This document shows, piece after piece, positions 1 to 53,100 of a DNA stretch of 64,000 nucleotides (positions within the stretch are counted from its first letter, which is position 1; every line of letters starts with the position of its first letter). This DNA is from Otis tarda. Lineage: Eukaryota > Chordata > Aves > Otidiformes > Otididae. Below the pieces are notes generated by a model that was not told where the DNA came from, ran no database searches, and worked only from the letters and a program-made list of their open reading frames with translations. Location of the stretch: assembly GCA_026413225.1 (NCBI GenBank), contig CM048554.1, positions 6,340,001 through 6,404,000 of the forward strand. The letters are read 5' to 3'. A program made the translations under genes and the position numbers.

Positions 1-3000
1 AACCCATACTGTCTGTACATTGTATTAAAACCAAGTGTTTTCCCTTGGCTTTTCATTACTTGATTGACCACATGTGAATATAATCCTTATCAATGCACTT
101 AGTGTGAAAAAGAATTATAGAAACTGACAAAACCAGTTAAGCTGTACTTGTGTAAAGTGTACACAATTTCTTTCTGTGTCCATTCAATGTTTGTTTTCAT
201 GTTGAAAACAATCATACTTAGTTTGGATTTTCTTTTCCTATAGTGAAAGAGAGTTGAGTTGATTAACTCATTTTTACAAATCTTTAGAAGAAAAATGGTA
301 GGCAATTCTCCTCTTGACTTGAGAAGCTGAGTTGTAGAAAGAGGAATCTTTTCAGAAGGATTCACTTTTTATTTTTTTGTTACACATTTTTGATGTGCCT
401 GCTAGGTTCATGTAAATACTGATTAGCATGCATATGATCTAATGCTCTGCATACTTGCCTTCCCTATAGGTAGCTGATGTGTTAGTGGGTGCCTCCTGAA
501 GGCCTGCTGTTACAATAGAGTCAAGTGTGCTTTTTCAGCTGCATCTGATTTAAGTTCATCAGTAGTCATCCACCACCTGCTTTTCATTTCCCTATTCTCC
601 TACCTGAGGTTATCACTTCTTAATTTTGCTAGGAGATATATATGAATAGTCACTCCCTGTTTATTTCTATCAAACTAGGTAGGTTTTAGTATGCATTTTA
701 AAACAGATGTATCAAAACTGACTTAGTTAAGAGGCAGTTGTACTTGTTAGAAGCTGTAATCTCTGGAAGAAGTAAGATGGAGGCAGAATGGGCAAGGACA
801 GACAAAGAGGGAAATGGCTTCCTTAGCAGTTTGAGTTTTAGTCTAAGCAGCCTTTCTGATGACAAACACCTCCACCAGGAATCAGTGGTATGTTTCACAA
901 CCTGTTCTTGCTTATTGCTGACTCTTCAGTGTTCAACTATGTTAATATTTTATGTATTTTTATAGATCAGTTGTTGCTCCTGTTCCTTTTTTCTAAATTC
1001 TTCTTTTTATTTATGCACAAAGTCTATTTATTGTATATTCTTTTCAATGCCAGATGAAAACAATTTTTTCACTTGGACATTAAAAATTATATTCCTGTGT
1101 TTTCCAGCTGTTAATTTCTTGAGTGTTTTTGCTGATCTGTTTCCATCCATTGGATTCTGCTTTTTCAGCAGTAAGATTTAAAAGCCTCATCTGTTTCTTC
1201 TCTTGTACCTTTGTAGATAAGGCAGTGGTTCTTTTGTTGAGCTTTCCTCTGAGTTTTTTATGTTGACTAAATGTGCTACCACTTAATAGAAGGATTTTGT
1301 CCAAAGGGTGTCACTTTTGTAATACGCCTTTTTCAGAAGTGAATCACTTTTTTTCTTACGTTATTTCTGAAGAGGCTTTCATGCAGTTCTGAAACTTTCC
1401 TGGCTCAGCTTTGTTTCAAAGACAAATTAGTTAAAGCACAGAGTTAAAAAGTACTTCTTCTACGCACTTGGAAAATGTAACATTTAAGTCACTTAAGCAA
1501 ATTTAACAATGTAAGAAATTTGGCTTGCTAGTCTTTTTTTGCAAATAAAAAATACTTTTGGTTTATGTATTTGTCTTAGTCTGAGCATGTGTAATCAATG
1601 TGTCTTTAATCTGTGAAATTATTTTGGCATAAAGATTTAACATCTGCAAATATTTTATATTGAAACGTGGACTGCAGATGTTTGGTTTGGTTTTCTGTTG
1701 CCTCCTGCTTCCCACTTAAGTAGCTGCATGCTGCGGTAGGTAACATCTTCATGAGAGGGAGGGAAGGAAGTAAACTTTAGGGCAGGTGAGACCTTGTTTC
1801 ATAGTATAAAAAGGAATCGGAGTCTTTGTGAAATAATTGCAAAGTTGGGGAACGTGGAACAATTTCCTGCGTGGGACCTGCCCTCACTTCCCTGTTCTGT
1901 TTTTGTGAGAGGGAAGTCGGCCCATCCCTGCAGCTGTTGTACAATAAATTCAAGAAATATGTTACTGGATGCATCATATGCTTGAGAACTGCTGCTCCCT
2001 TCATCTTAGTAATGTGCACATTACCTTACCGAACAAAGATTGTGGTTTCTCTCTTCTTCAGCTCACAAGAATTTTGTAAATGTTGTTTTTCATGATATCC
2101 AATGGCTGGATTTATTTTGTCTGACAGTTTACATCAAAAGATACTGAGGGTGGTGTCTTTTTACCTTAATTTTTATTGCACTTAATTTTCTAGTCATGAC
2201 TAGCCTATGCAGAAACCCATACAATCAGGTGGTAATTACTAAGCTCCATAGCTGTCCTGTGTGGTTCTTATGTTCAACAAATACATCACTAGCTTGTCAA
2301 TACGTACTTGGTAATCTTTTGTTATACTTGAAAGTATATGTGAAAACCTGTGAAAATTATTTATCAATTTAAAGGTCTGAAAAAGGCCCTTAGATCTTTT
2401 TATTACTGCCTGAAATTTCTCCAGAAAATGACATTGTCACTTTACTGTTCATGCTTTTCAGGTTTGTTGGAAGCTTTAGTAATCTCTGCTGTTTCTTAGC
2501 AGGACTTCAATAAACAAACTTTTTTATGTATTATGATTCTCTAATCATTGTAGTTGTTTTAACCAAGTACTAGACCTGTGATATTTAGAAATAGCTAATT
2601 TTGAAGTTCAATTTATTTACTATGAGGAAGTATTGAGGAAGCTGATAGTGAACTAGGTACTTTTTCTGATCTACAGTGTACAAATCAAAATAATGATCAT
2701 TGTTAGGGTTACCAGTCCTCCATACTTAATATGATGATACTTATTACTGTAGTATCTGATTGTTACAAAATGAATGATTCAGACGTGCAGATCTTTTTGT
2801 ACAGGGTGCATATGTTTCTTTGTCTTTCCACCTGTGTAACAAGCTAAATCCCAGCACTGACTTTCTAGAACCACAGAGGACGTCCTGAATTCCAGTTTAC
2901 TACAGCAGTGACAAGGCCATTCTTCTCATCATGAATCACTTTCATAATACCAAACTTTTGTTGTTGATAGCTTAGAGTGAGAGGTAGGTAAGGTAGCTCT

Positions 3001-4055
3001 AATCTTTATTTGCACCCACTTACTAAAGTTCAGGTGATACACAGTGATGTGTTATCCTGTGTCACTCTGTTGGTGTGTGCAAGCCCGAAGAATACCCTTA
3101 AAATTTACAATTAAGAATTAACTGCGTTTAGATAGATTGTGGATATGTTCAGCTATCCAGTTAATATGGCCTCTCACCCTCCCCAGTCCAAAGTGTCATA
3201 AATGCAGGTTGCTGCAGAGATTAGTCTTTCTTTGTGGCTTGCTACCTATAATTTCAAAGATCATAATATTTTATGACAAAAGGGTGAAAACAACTTGTTG
3301 GAATCTCAAATTATCTTTCTATTATCTTGAACAAATACTGTGCTGCTATTTCTGTTTTTCTGGATCAGTTCTGACACAGGCAGGGACATGGTATATATAT
3401 CCTTTCAAAACAACGTTGAGATTGCACTGTTACTTTGAGACTTTGCCCTGAGGAAAAACTTGCTTTTTGCAATTGTTTGAGCTCCAGCTACATGGCTCCT
3501 TTCAATATGTAGGCTACAGAACCTCCTACGGAACTGGGACCAGACCAGCATAGATTGACAACCTAAATTAAGCTTAATTCTCATATGCAATTTAGGCCTC
3601 TTTTTCAACATTGTACCTGATAGAGCAGTTCTCCTAGACCAGTTCAGATGTTTAGATTAAGTAATTACTGCTTAGCCTGACTGTGGGTGATGAACTGTAG
3701 GGCTTTGTTTGCACTGAAGCATTCTTATATTGCTAAAAAACATGCAGATCCTTTACCAGGGCAGATATTTATCGTTCACAGCTCCATCAGATTTAAAACT
3801 ACTTAGATTTCTTTGCGTTTTCCTAGGGGTTGAATCATCCACATGTATTTCTTGTTTTCTTTTTGCCATCATTTCTTATATTTAATATCCTGTTTATCTG
3901 CATCTTCTAACATGTTGCCTTGATGTTGCATCCTAGTTTCTTTTTGGGTTCTCAGACCACTTTTCACAGAAGTTTTTTCTAAAGGCTTATTCTCTGTTTG
4001 CACCTCTTTGCTTGGCATGGGAACCCCTGAATGTGATCTTAATACTCCTGTAGCT

Positions 4056-4083
4056 CATTGGTTGAGTTACATTGGTTGAGTTA
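4056..4083. repeat. 14-bp tandem duplication
   Basis: CATTGGTTGAGTTA is repeated twice without a gap. Confidence 0.95.
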
Positions 4084-6213
4084 CACCTCATTGAGGTGCT
4101 ACTACTTTCATTCCACTAAAACACTGGAAAACTGAACACTCCTCCCTTTAGGAATTTCTCAGACTTAAAATATACTCCTACAAAAGCAAGCCAACCACTT
4201 GCAAAAGATTACTTAGAGATAACTCGTATTCAGCTTATAAAAGGGAGAATTTCCTCCCTGCTTTTGGAAAGTATGAATGCATTTTAGGTTGACTGATTCC
4301 TGCTGAATCTGTGTATAATTTAGTACAGATGTCTTTGAGGATAGATATTCAAGTTAGAACCTCCTATGCCATTACTGTTGATATGCTGCTCCGTTTGCAC
4401 TGTTGCAGAGTGATCCCATAGATTTTTGAAAGCAGGGGATTAAAAAGATCTAGGTGATGTCACCTGACAGCTATAATACTTCTTTAGCAAGGCCAGCTGT
4501 TTGTCAAAACTTTTTTACAGCTCTAGGAAATAAAATAGAATCCCATTTGAGATTACTGAAGGGCAGCCTGGATGTTTGCTGGACACTCATGAAACTGTAA
4601 TATACACCCCAGATGCTGTAAAGCTTTCTGAAATATAGCAGAGCTCAGTCTGTGGGTATGAGTTTCTAGTTATTCTTCCAGTTGTGTACATCTTCCATCT
4701 TTTCCCTTTTTTGTGATTCAAGATCCTTTATACCCATTCTGCATCTAGTACAAGCACCTGTGAATTCCTCAATAATATAGTGAATGACTCAGTACTGAGG
4801 ATGGTTTTGGGTTACAACTCATCTCCTCAGAGCTGTGCAATATTTGTAACAAAATACAAGATTTTCAGAATTTACAGAACCAAGCAGTTCTTATACAGAA
4901 AAGACAAAAGGTCAAAAGTGGAATTTTTTTTTTTTTCTTATCTTCCCCCTTCCTAACTTTGGTTCTTAATTCTTGATGATTCTGAAGGATGGACTTGGAT
5001 CATAAATTCCTTGAGGGTTCCTCCTTGTGGCTGCTTCTGGAGCCTTCTCTCTGGTGTGTTCTGCACTCTTTCTGAATCAGCTGGTGAGAAATCCTTTTAT
5101 AATCACCAGTTCCTCTTGTCAGGTGACATGATTAATCTCATGACAGTAAAACCAATCACTGGTGACCTTTTGTTTTCTAAACACTCTCCTGGAATTCAAA
5201 GTTGAAAAAACACACCTTGCTTTGAAAAGTATGAACAGTAACTAGAGAGGCACTATGTCTGTGCAACTTGACTGTATGGTGGAAAAAAAAAAAAGAAAAA
5301 CCTCTCCTTTTTTCCCCTCGTCTCCTTTTTTTTTTCCTCTCCTCACCCCCCCTAGTATGAAAAACCTCTAGAAAACAAATTCTGGAGATTCTGGAAAAAT
5401 ATGCGGAAAAGCTAATAATGTATCAGATTATAACTTTATCTACTTCTTAAAAGAATGAGAAATGTATGATGTCAGGTGTCACTACACCTCCTTTACTCCC
5501 ATATAGCCATCAGCAGTGATGATGGTGTAAATAGCTATCCTGAGCCATGTGTTATGCAGGTTGAGGTATTTGATTACTTGAAAGGTGTGCCCTACAGTTT
5601 GGGAAACTCTGTATATTGTCTTGAGTCACAGTGCTCCTAGACATGTTTCTAAATGAAATGTAAATTAATTTTGTATAACAACAAATATATCTCTTGCGCT
5701 ATATGCTCACTTGCTTAAATGATTTTTGCCTGTCGCTGGTGCTGTAGAAGAGAAAAAGTCAAAATGTTGAAAATCATTGGTGCTAAATGTATAAACAAAA
5801 GGAAGACATACAATTTTCTTTGGGTTCAGAAAGATAAAGGAAGAGAACAAACTTTTGCTTCTAAAAAGCCTGGAAAAAGTGAATATACATATAGTCATAA
5901 TATAGTTGGCACAGTGTGTAAGCCAATGACAACACATAATTGTACTTAATGCTGTAGATGTTTGAACTTGCCTAATTGAACTTAGAACATTTACTGATTT
6001 TTAGAAAGAACTTGGAAAGGATGGAATACATTGAAATGTTCCTCTTTATTATAAGAGAAGATAGTTCACATACACTTTTTTTTTCCTTCTTCTCCACAAA
6101 ATCTTTTAGCCATGCTTTTAGCACCTGGAGACTGATGATACCTCCTATCAATTATGTCTTTGGAAGCCTTTTTCAGCATAATGACATTTTTGAATGGTCA
6201 TCAGGATGTAGTC

Positions 6214-6215
<2 letters not shown>

Positions 6216-6242
<27 letters not shown>
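6216..6242. repeat. T27 homopolymer
   Basis: An uninterrupted run of T in non-coding sequence. No retroelement body is recognised next to it. Confidence 0.9.
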
Positions 6243-6246
<4 letters not shown>

Positions 6247-9147
6247 GTTGACATAGTCTGAGTGTGGAATAGAATTATCACTGCAATTAAATATTGCACC
6301 TTTCAGGGAAGAGGTAAAGTTAGAAAGAATCAGTCCCTGTATGCTTAGCCTGGAGAACTCAAGTTTTACACTTGAGTATGGCATGCTTCTCTCCCAGTGG
6401 AACTGGAAAACGTATTTCAAAATCATCTTTAATTAAAATTGATTATAAACAAAGCGAGGCTTATAGGGAAAGGTATTGTCTTTTTGTAGACCAATTAATA
6501 TAACAAACTTCCCAAGCTTTTAGTACTACAAAGACCATTCTGATCTGAAGCAGAGACAGGAAACTTCAAGCTAATTACTACTATTATGCTGATGGTGTCG
6601 TCTGTGTTTGCAGCTATCCTTCTGGAAAGTGAAAGTGTGTGTGGCAGTTACAGCTAGCCTCCTTCCCACCCACCCCCAAAAGCCAGCCAAACTATCATAT
6701 GTTTCCTTTTCAACCGAGCTTCAATTAATTCTGACCCTACAGCCCGCATCCGTAGGATAATCACAGAAATGGGAAATGCTAATGTGTGTCTTGGGAGGCT
6801 GGCTCTCCAGTCCTGTCTGGTTTAATGATACAGCACATTTGGAGTGATGTAACTGAATACAAACTCGCCATGCTTATCCCCAGCATCCCAAGTATTTTTG
6901 TTTATAATGGCTGTTTTTATGCTATTTGAAGTGATGCAGTTTAAAGAAATGAGACTACCCATGGAGGAGCCCCCTGACTGTAAAAATGAGTATAGCAGTA
7001 AAAAGTATCTGTTCGAGTTTATCTACTTATTGGGAGATTTGAGATAATAATCCACATCTGAAAACATGCTTATCCTGGCAGAAGGTTTTAGCAGGTTATG
7101 AGCAGATGACTTTCCTTGACTGAGTTACCACCTTGCATTGGTACTCATTCTGTTTACATTACATGTCTGGTTATCTTCTCCATTTGCAGAATCTATGAAT
7201 GTTTGATGTATTTGTATAAACAGTTTGATTCCTAAAAATATGTTCTGAATTAGATGCCATTACTGTACAACAATACACTGAAAACATTCTGGGATCATTT
7301 AAAGCCCTTTGTTTAACAACACAGTGAATGTTACTAGACTGTTACAGTAAGTACATTAAGATTAAAAAACAGCTGGTAAAAATAAAGAGGTTTTAAATTC
7401 TAGAATTATAGAGAATATCAAATTGGTGCATCTGTTTCTGTTTTTAATTTGTCAGTAGAATGTTTTTCTATTGATTCTTAACAAAAATCTTTCCCGTCAA
7501 ATCAAGTGCTTAGGTTTCAGTTTTGAAAAATCACATCTCTAAAAGTAATTTCCAATGCATATTTTGAGATCGAAGTTGAAAACATAAAATTAAAAAATTC
7601 TGTTCTTTTTGTTTGCCTTTCAGTTACGGTACTTAGGAGTCATGAGTAGCTTCTTGCAGCCCCAATGACTGGTATTGTCTAATCTGAGAGTGCACAGAGC
7701 CTGCATGGGAGCTGTTGCTTATATCAGGTTCAGGACTTAGGAAAAATAGGAAGTAACGAGACCCAGTAAATGCACCCCTGTGTTTATATTCTCTTACTAC
7801 CCATATTCCTTTTTGTGAGTTATGCTTCCTTGTGTCCTGTTCCAAAGCTATTCTAATTTAGCGGCAAAACTGTTGGCTTTATACTGTGTAAATAGTTCCA
7901 GGTATGCTGTCTAGAAGAGGGCTCCAAAACCTAGAGGGATAGAAATCTTCCTTTGGGAAAGCTTGTCTATTGCAAGGTTTTACATATTATTCATATATAT
8001 TTGATTTTCTTTGAAGTACTACAAATGTTTGATCTATTTGTAATATTTTTAAGATAATTTTGAATTGTTCTATTATATAGTTTCAAAAATGCTTCATTAT
8101 TGTCATTTTTTCCAGTTGTTTCAAGATTGGCAAATGAGAAATATTGCTACTCAAAAAATAATTACAAACATTACCTCTCCTTGAAAAACAGGTCTATACG
8201 TTGCATCTGTATCATATATAAAGTTTCTGTAGTCAATAGAAAATTATGCAAGTTAACCTGTAGCATTTGATGATTTGAATTTTCTTGATGTATCAAATAC
8301 TTGTTCATTGTAAGTGCTGAACCATGAATAATTTACTGGCTTGCTCTTTATAATATGTGGTGTCTGCTAACTTTGATGTTCAGTGGTCAACTCAAAGTTT
8401 GCAGGAGCTGACTAATGATTCACTAGAGATTTTTGAAAGATATTTTGTCATCAATTTAAAGCTTGGAGAGGTTTGCTATTGCAGCCATCTGGTAATTCTT
8501 GGTTCTCTGGAGGAAAGAGAAGCCTTTTGAAAAAATAGATCAAAGCATTCTGTTCTTTCAGTGACTGATACCTATAAGTAACTTAGAAGTTTGTCAAACT
8601 GATTTCACAATGCCTGTCTCATTTGCCAAACTTCTGCTTTCTAGTTTCAATACAATATTGGTCATGAATTAATTTAATTGTATTGAAATAATTATTTAAA
8701 TAATTCTATTAATGGATAATTTACAGATATGTCTTTTGTAGTCCCAGGCATTTCTAATTTACCAAATACACTGTCACGATTAATAAAACTGATGCTAAAT
8801 CTTGTTGTTCTTTGTACTAACGGTACAGTAAGGATACTCTCAAAAACTATACTTCTGCTATACCATAGATGTAAGATACAGATGTCCATCTTAGACTGTA
8901 GGTGATGTACAACTGTAGTGTAAAAATATCTGTCATAGTATTTCTAGAACTAGTTCTGTTAGCAGTCATAATTCTGATGTGGGCTTTGCAGATGTTTGGC
9001 AGTGAAGAGCAAATAGAGAGAGAGTTAGAAGAGGAGGTGTGTGTGCTGCAGCATCCACTGGAAATGAGACCAGTCTGATGCTGGATTGTACATACACAAT
9101 TCAGATTTGTCTGGAATCAGGATGTTGTTTTTATTCCATGGGACATT

Positions 9148-9182
9148 CCGGATGTGCAATTGCCATGACTGCACATGTCCGG
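9148..9182. other. Inverted repeat, 11-13-nt arms
   Basis: CCGGATGTGCA (9148-9158) pairs with TGCACATGTCCGG (9170-9182) apart from a two-base bulge, around an 11-nt loop. The stem is too short for a typical microRNA precursor. Confidence 0.7.
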
Positions 9183-10092
9183 CCTTCTCAAAGAGTGAGT
9201 TTATTGCATCACAAGTGCGGCATAAGCGGCCAAAACAGAATGACGAAATTGGCTTTTACCGTGTGAGTTGTTTCGTTAAAGGATGTCTTTGTGTGATTTG
9301 GTGCTGTGTTACAGTAGAAGAAAGGGAAAGCATTAGCTTATAAGACATCATATCTCTGTGCATGAAAAGAGGCAGTATTCTCTTGCTAGGAGTGAGTTAG
9401 TTACGAGGTGATTGTAATGACATGTACTGACATAATAAAATAATTAAACCTTGTATGTCACACAGTCCTCAATTAAGGTCTATCAAGGAATTTCAGAAAT
9501 AGCTGATGTGGCTTGGGATGTAGCCTGTGTCATCCTAACAATTATATGTAATGTTTATTAACAGGTTAGCCTTATCATCTAACCATTCAAAGTATTGGCC
9601 GAGAGATGCCAGTGAATATTAGGTAGTTACCACAGACTTGCCATTCTTTACGTTAGGTAGTTCGGAGAGAGAAAAGCCTTCTAAAGAGGCCGAATTTTTA
9701 AGGACTTAATAAATTTAAAATGCAAACTGGATAACTAATATGGTACTAAATTATTATAAAATAGAATGGTGGGAGTTTGATGAAGGAATAGCTAATTTTT
9801 CAGATGTTAAAATTTGCTTGAACTGAGATTTAAAAGTGACATTTATAGCAGAAGAAAATTCCATGTATTTGTGCTTGTTATTGTTTAAACTTTCTAGTGA
9901 GCTATCCAAGATCTGTCTGGTGCTCTTGTTTCTCATTAAGCTCACAAACAATGGTAAATTTTTAATTCTATGCTTTGTAATCTTCCACAGTTTTATGTTC
10001 TGCCTGCTATATCTTTGAATCAGATGCATATGCCTACCTGATTGTTTACTGCTTTGTCTGCTCAACATGTGCTTCCTAGCAGCTATAGTTGA

Positions 10093-49147
<39,055 letters not shown>

Positions 49148-50005
49148 AGTCTGAAATATTACCTTGGTGACATGGGTGAATCTGCCAAATTTGTGTTTGG
49201 AAAGCATATGCAAAAAGTAGGAAGCCATTCAAAATAATGAAAAATAATAAAAATACGGCGCCAAAATTAGAGAAAACTTTTAAAGAAAATATAGTTAATT
49301 ATTCATTTTGGTTAGTCTTTTGGAACTGTAATGAAGGTAATTCTGTTAAGTCTTTAGGAATTAGACATAAATATTGTACAAACCACTAGTATTTATAGAA
49401 AGAAAAGTATTTTAAAATATTTACTAAGCAAAATTTTAGATCTGTGTATGTTTTAGTACTATTAAAAAGTCATATCAGGTGATGACAGCAAAAGTTAAAA
49501 CCACTTTTGTGATCTGCTAGCAGCTGCAGTTATTCAGTGTTTTGTTTGTTTCTGAACACATAGTTTATTTGAGTAAAAATTAATCCCTTTTTTCTCTGTG
49601 TAAGGAAGTTCATGGTTTATTCATATGATCTTTACAACAGTAAGGCAAATTGAGGTTATTTTAAATAAATCTTTAACCAGGATTTAATGTTGCTCGTTAT
49701 TTAAGGCCCACCTTTTCAGTGAGGTTTCAAAAGAACTACAGTTTGTGCTTGTGCAGTTTTGATATGAACATGTATTTCTAACCTGAATTGTGGATCCAAG
49801 TGATCATGCATTAGTCTTTGGAGAAATTAAGATTGATTTTATATGAGTAATCACCCGGGTGTGCAAACATTGCCACTGGAAGAAGTTCATCCATAAACAT
49901 GCATACACATCTTCACGCATTCATGTTTCAAAATCAGGCCCTGTTTGTATGCAAGGACTGTTTCTCAGGTGTTGGCGATACCCAAATTACTTCTTCTTTT
50001 AAGAC

Positions 50006-50049
50006 AGAGGTAATTTTTAATTGCACAAGAGGTAATTTTTAATTGCACA
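50006..50049. repeat. Perfect 22-bp tandem duplication
   Basis: Two exact copies of AGAGGTAATTTTTAATTGCA plus CA lie head to tail (50006-50027 and 50028-50049), inside the SLX4IP 3'UTR. Confidence 0.95.
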
Positions 50050-50140
50050 GTACTTTTTAATAGTGCTTTTGTAACTTGTATGCTAATGCGCTAAGGAAAT
50101 GTAACTTTTTATTTCATGCTTATCTTTTTAAAGTGTTTAA

Positions 50141-50146
50141 AATAAA
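50141..50146 (+). terminator. SLX4IP: Candidate distal poly(A) signal of SLX4IP
   Basis: AATAAA lies about 1 kb after the stop codon. Cleavage would be expected near 50160-50170. Upstream alternatives are at 49246-49251 and 49664-49669. Confidence 0.5.
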
Positions 50147-50165
50147 ATTATAAGTGATTTTCTTT

Positions 50166-53100
50166 CATCATTCTCTGAAAATCAGTGTGACCGCAGACAT
50201 TTGATGGGAAGCAGTTTTCAAAAATGTTACTGACGTGTGCTGAGGACTGTGGATATCCCCATTTAGGTTAAGAAGATTCACATCCATAAGCATTAGAGTT
50301 CGTAGTGTCATGCAGGTCCTTGTGAGAGTTAAGGACTTGGCAGTTGACAGCAAGACACTGCCAGTTGAACAGCATCTTTCCGTTACAAACAACTGCTTTT
50401 GCGATAAATGAAAAAGATTCTGCACACCTGCTAGAAGACATTTTCTTTTTTTTTCTTTCAGCCTGTTTGCATGATGTTTCTCACAGTGCTTTGCAGTAAG
50501 GTTGCTAACGCTTAGCAGTCTTCAGGCTCTGCAAAAAGGTCTTTCCTAGTAACAAGCAAAACTGAGGATGCAAATGAACCTGGGTTTGGAGGAAGAATAG
50601 CCTGAGGTATGTTTACTGTTGTCTTTTGTGTGGAGTCAAGATACTGAGCCAGGAAGGGAATAAAAAGCACCTTTATGATGGAGTTGAAAGAGGTGTAAGG
50701 ACATTTAATTAAGTATTTATCAGAAAAATAAGAGTAATTAAAATAGAATAATTTAATAGCCTATATTAAAGTTTTTAGCGAATATATTTTCTGGATGGTT
50801 TTTAAGTGCTTACAGTGAATAAACTGTTTAAAAAGTGGTACAAGCACACATTCTAGACTGCAGTTTTAACTTTCCATTATTTCTACTTCTCTTTTGCTTG
50901 GATCTTTGTGAATTTCCTGTGATGTCCTTGGTTGTAACAGATACCTACAGGAGAGGTTTAGATGACTATGCAGTAACAGACACAACATTGAGTTTATAAA
51001 ATCACTTCAGTTACTTCTTTTCATTTCATTCCAGTTAGGAAAAAGACCTTATGCTTGCTTTGGCAAACTGGTGAACACACTGATTGTATCTGTAAAAACT
51101 GTGGATGGTCTTGAGCAGGTGCGCCCCAAACTATTTCCGCTAACAGTTTTGGATTCTGAAGCTTCCCTTCTTTCTTCTCTCCTCTCCAAATCCATTTAAC
51201 TCAAGTATTAGAAATCAGAGGGCAACCACATATAGTTGGTGGCATCACATACTGTTACTTATATAGTTCAACCTTATAATTACAATTTAGTTTTAATCTG
51301 AACTGAAGAACATACCTGCATGCATCCTTACGAATTAATGTCATGCATTTGTAGGGGGCTTGGGTAGATTGGCCTACTGGCTGCATAGCTAAGAACACTT
51401 GATTTTTCCTTTAGGAAAAATGTTTTGTTATGTTACAATGCCATTTCCCGTCACCTCACTGAGAGCTTGGGAACATCCTCTTTTTAAAACCGTGATCTTG
51501 TAACAGTAAGAAATCTAGAGCTGGATTGATTAAAGGTGTTAGACCCTAGAGAGTCAGAACAAAAACAAGCGGACTTTCTCAAAAGTGCATAGTTGCATCA
51601 TTCTTACTGTAATTACTGACTAGTGAGGTTCCAAAGCTCTTTTGAAAGACTCTCTGCTTTCTAGCTGGATACTTAGAGCTTGATTACTTTAAAAAGCTGT
51701 CTTTTGGATCCTCTCAGAAATGCAGTTATTCAGGGAAAAAGCTTTGAATTTGTGGTCATTTCTGGATTCTAGATCGGGATTAGGAAAAAAAAAAAGCTAG
51801 AAACTGAGCTAGAGTAAAATTAGCAGTTTGCAAGTCTTGTCTGTGGGTTTCTACTACCAATTTGCTTCAGAGCAGCATTAGCATACCTTTCTGTTAAAAG
51901 TAATAAATATTTAAGGCTCTGTTCTGTTCTGAAACTGCCATTGAAGCACCGAAACAATTTCTGCGGTTCATTTTTTTTTCATTTGAGTTTGTTGTGTTGG
52001 GTTTCTTTTCATTTTTCAGAGGTTCTTTGAACTCCTCTGAACTATGTGTAGACCTGAGACTGGTTAAAGCCCACAGTGCACAGAGCTCACGTTGAAAAAT
52101 ACATGTTTGTCTTAAAGAGAAATAACTGTCTATTCCAAACCAGCCAGCTTTGGGTTTTGTTTTTAATGAATTATCTGGTTAATTTGGTCTGTGCTGTTTG
52201 CTGATAGTGAAACAGTCCTTTCCTAGCTAAACACTTTCTAATGTGTGCAGACTATCATTTCTATTATTCTTTACATCAAAGTGGTTAAAAATATTTGTTT
52301 AGTGGACTTTTGTGTTTAAACACACATCAAAAGCCAGCCCAGCCTCTTACGTATTTATTTATAAAGAGGAAGCAGGCTGATGTAAAATCTCCCTTGCCCA
52401 GCGATCGGTAGGAAGGTTTTAACTATGGCAAGAGTTATTTTGAGTGATGAGCTTTGTGCTAGTTCTGATATTATCTGTCAGGTTGTAGTTCTGCACACCA
52501 GGGTCTAGAGCGTACGTTAGCCTGTTACTACCATTGCAGAGCTGCATTTCTTTATTATCCTTGGCTTGAATAATTTCAACAGCACCTGTTTCTAACAAAA
52601 AAAAAAGGACAATTTTAAGAACCAAAAGTTTTCCTTGCTACAGAAAGTTTTGACCAAGTGAGGTGGTTAAGTAACCTTCTGAAGGTGTTTATTTTGTCAG
52701 TGAACTTCCTTCCCTCTTGCCACTCTACACGTGGGTCGCATTGGCTGAGTTTTAATTGACGTTTTTATATCATCATCTCATTGGCTGTTGAGTGGAAAAT
52801 GGATCCTTTTTTTAAGGAAAAAGATGGAGAAAATAATTTTTTTTGGTTTGCAATTGAAATAAGAAAGATGTGAAATGTAGTTAGACCATCCCAGGCTCCA
52901 TGTTATGAGTGGTTATCTCCTTGCCTATATCAGTATCTAATAAAACATTTCATAGTCTATTAAAACAGTCTCACGCAGGCTTGAGCAAACAGAGTTAATA
53001 GTATCAAGAGTCTTTTAGCCAGCAGTGGTAAGTGTGGGTTGGCCTCAGAAATTAGCTTTAATAAAAGGCACTCCTCACTTCTTTGCTTTCTGCTTTTTTC

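Larger units (their letters stand above)
49148..50165 (+). other. SLX4IP: SLX4IP 3'UTR (inferred extent)
   Basis: AT-rich non-coding sequence follows the stop. AATAAA signals lie at 49246-49251, 49664-49669 and 50141-50146. The last is the likely main end because T/G-rich sequence follows it, but use of the earlier signals cannot be excluded. A perfect 22-bp tandem duplication lies at 50006-50049. Confidence 0.6.
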
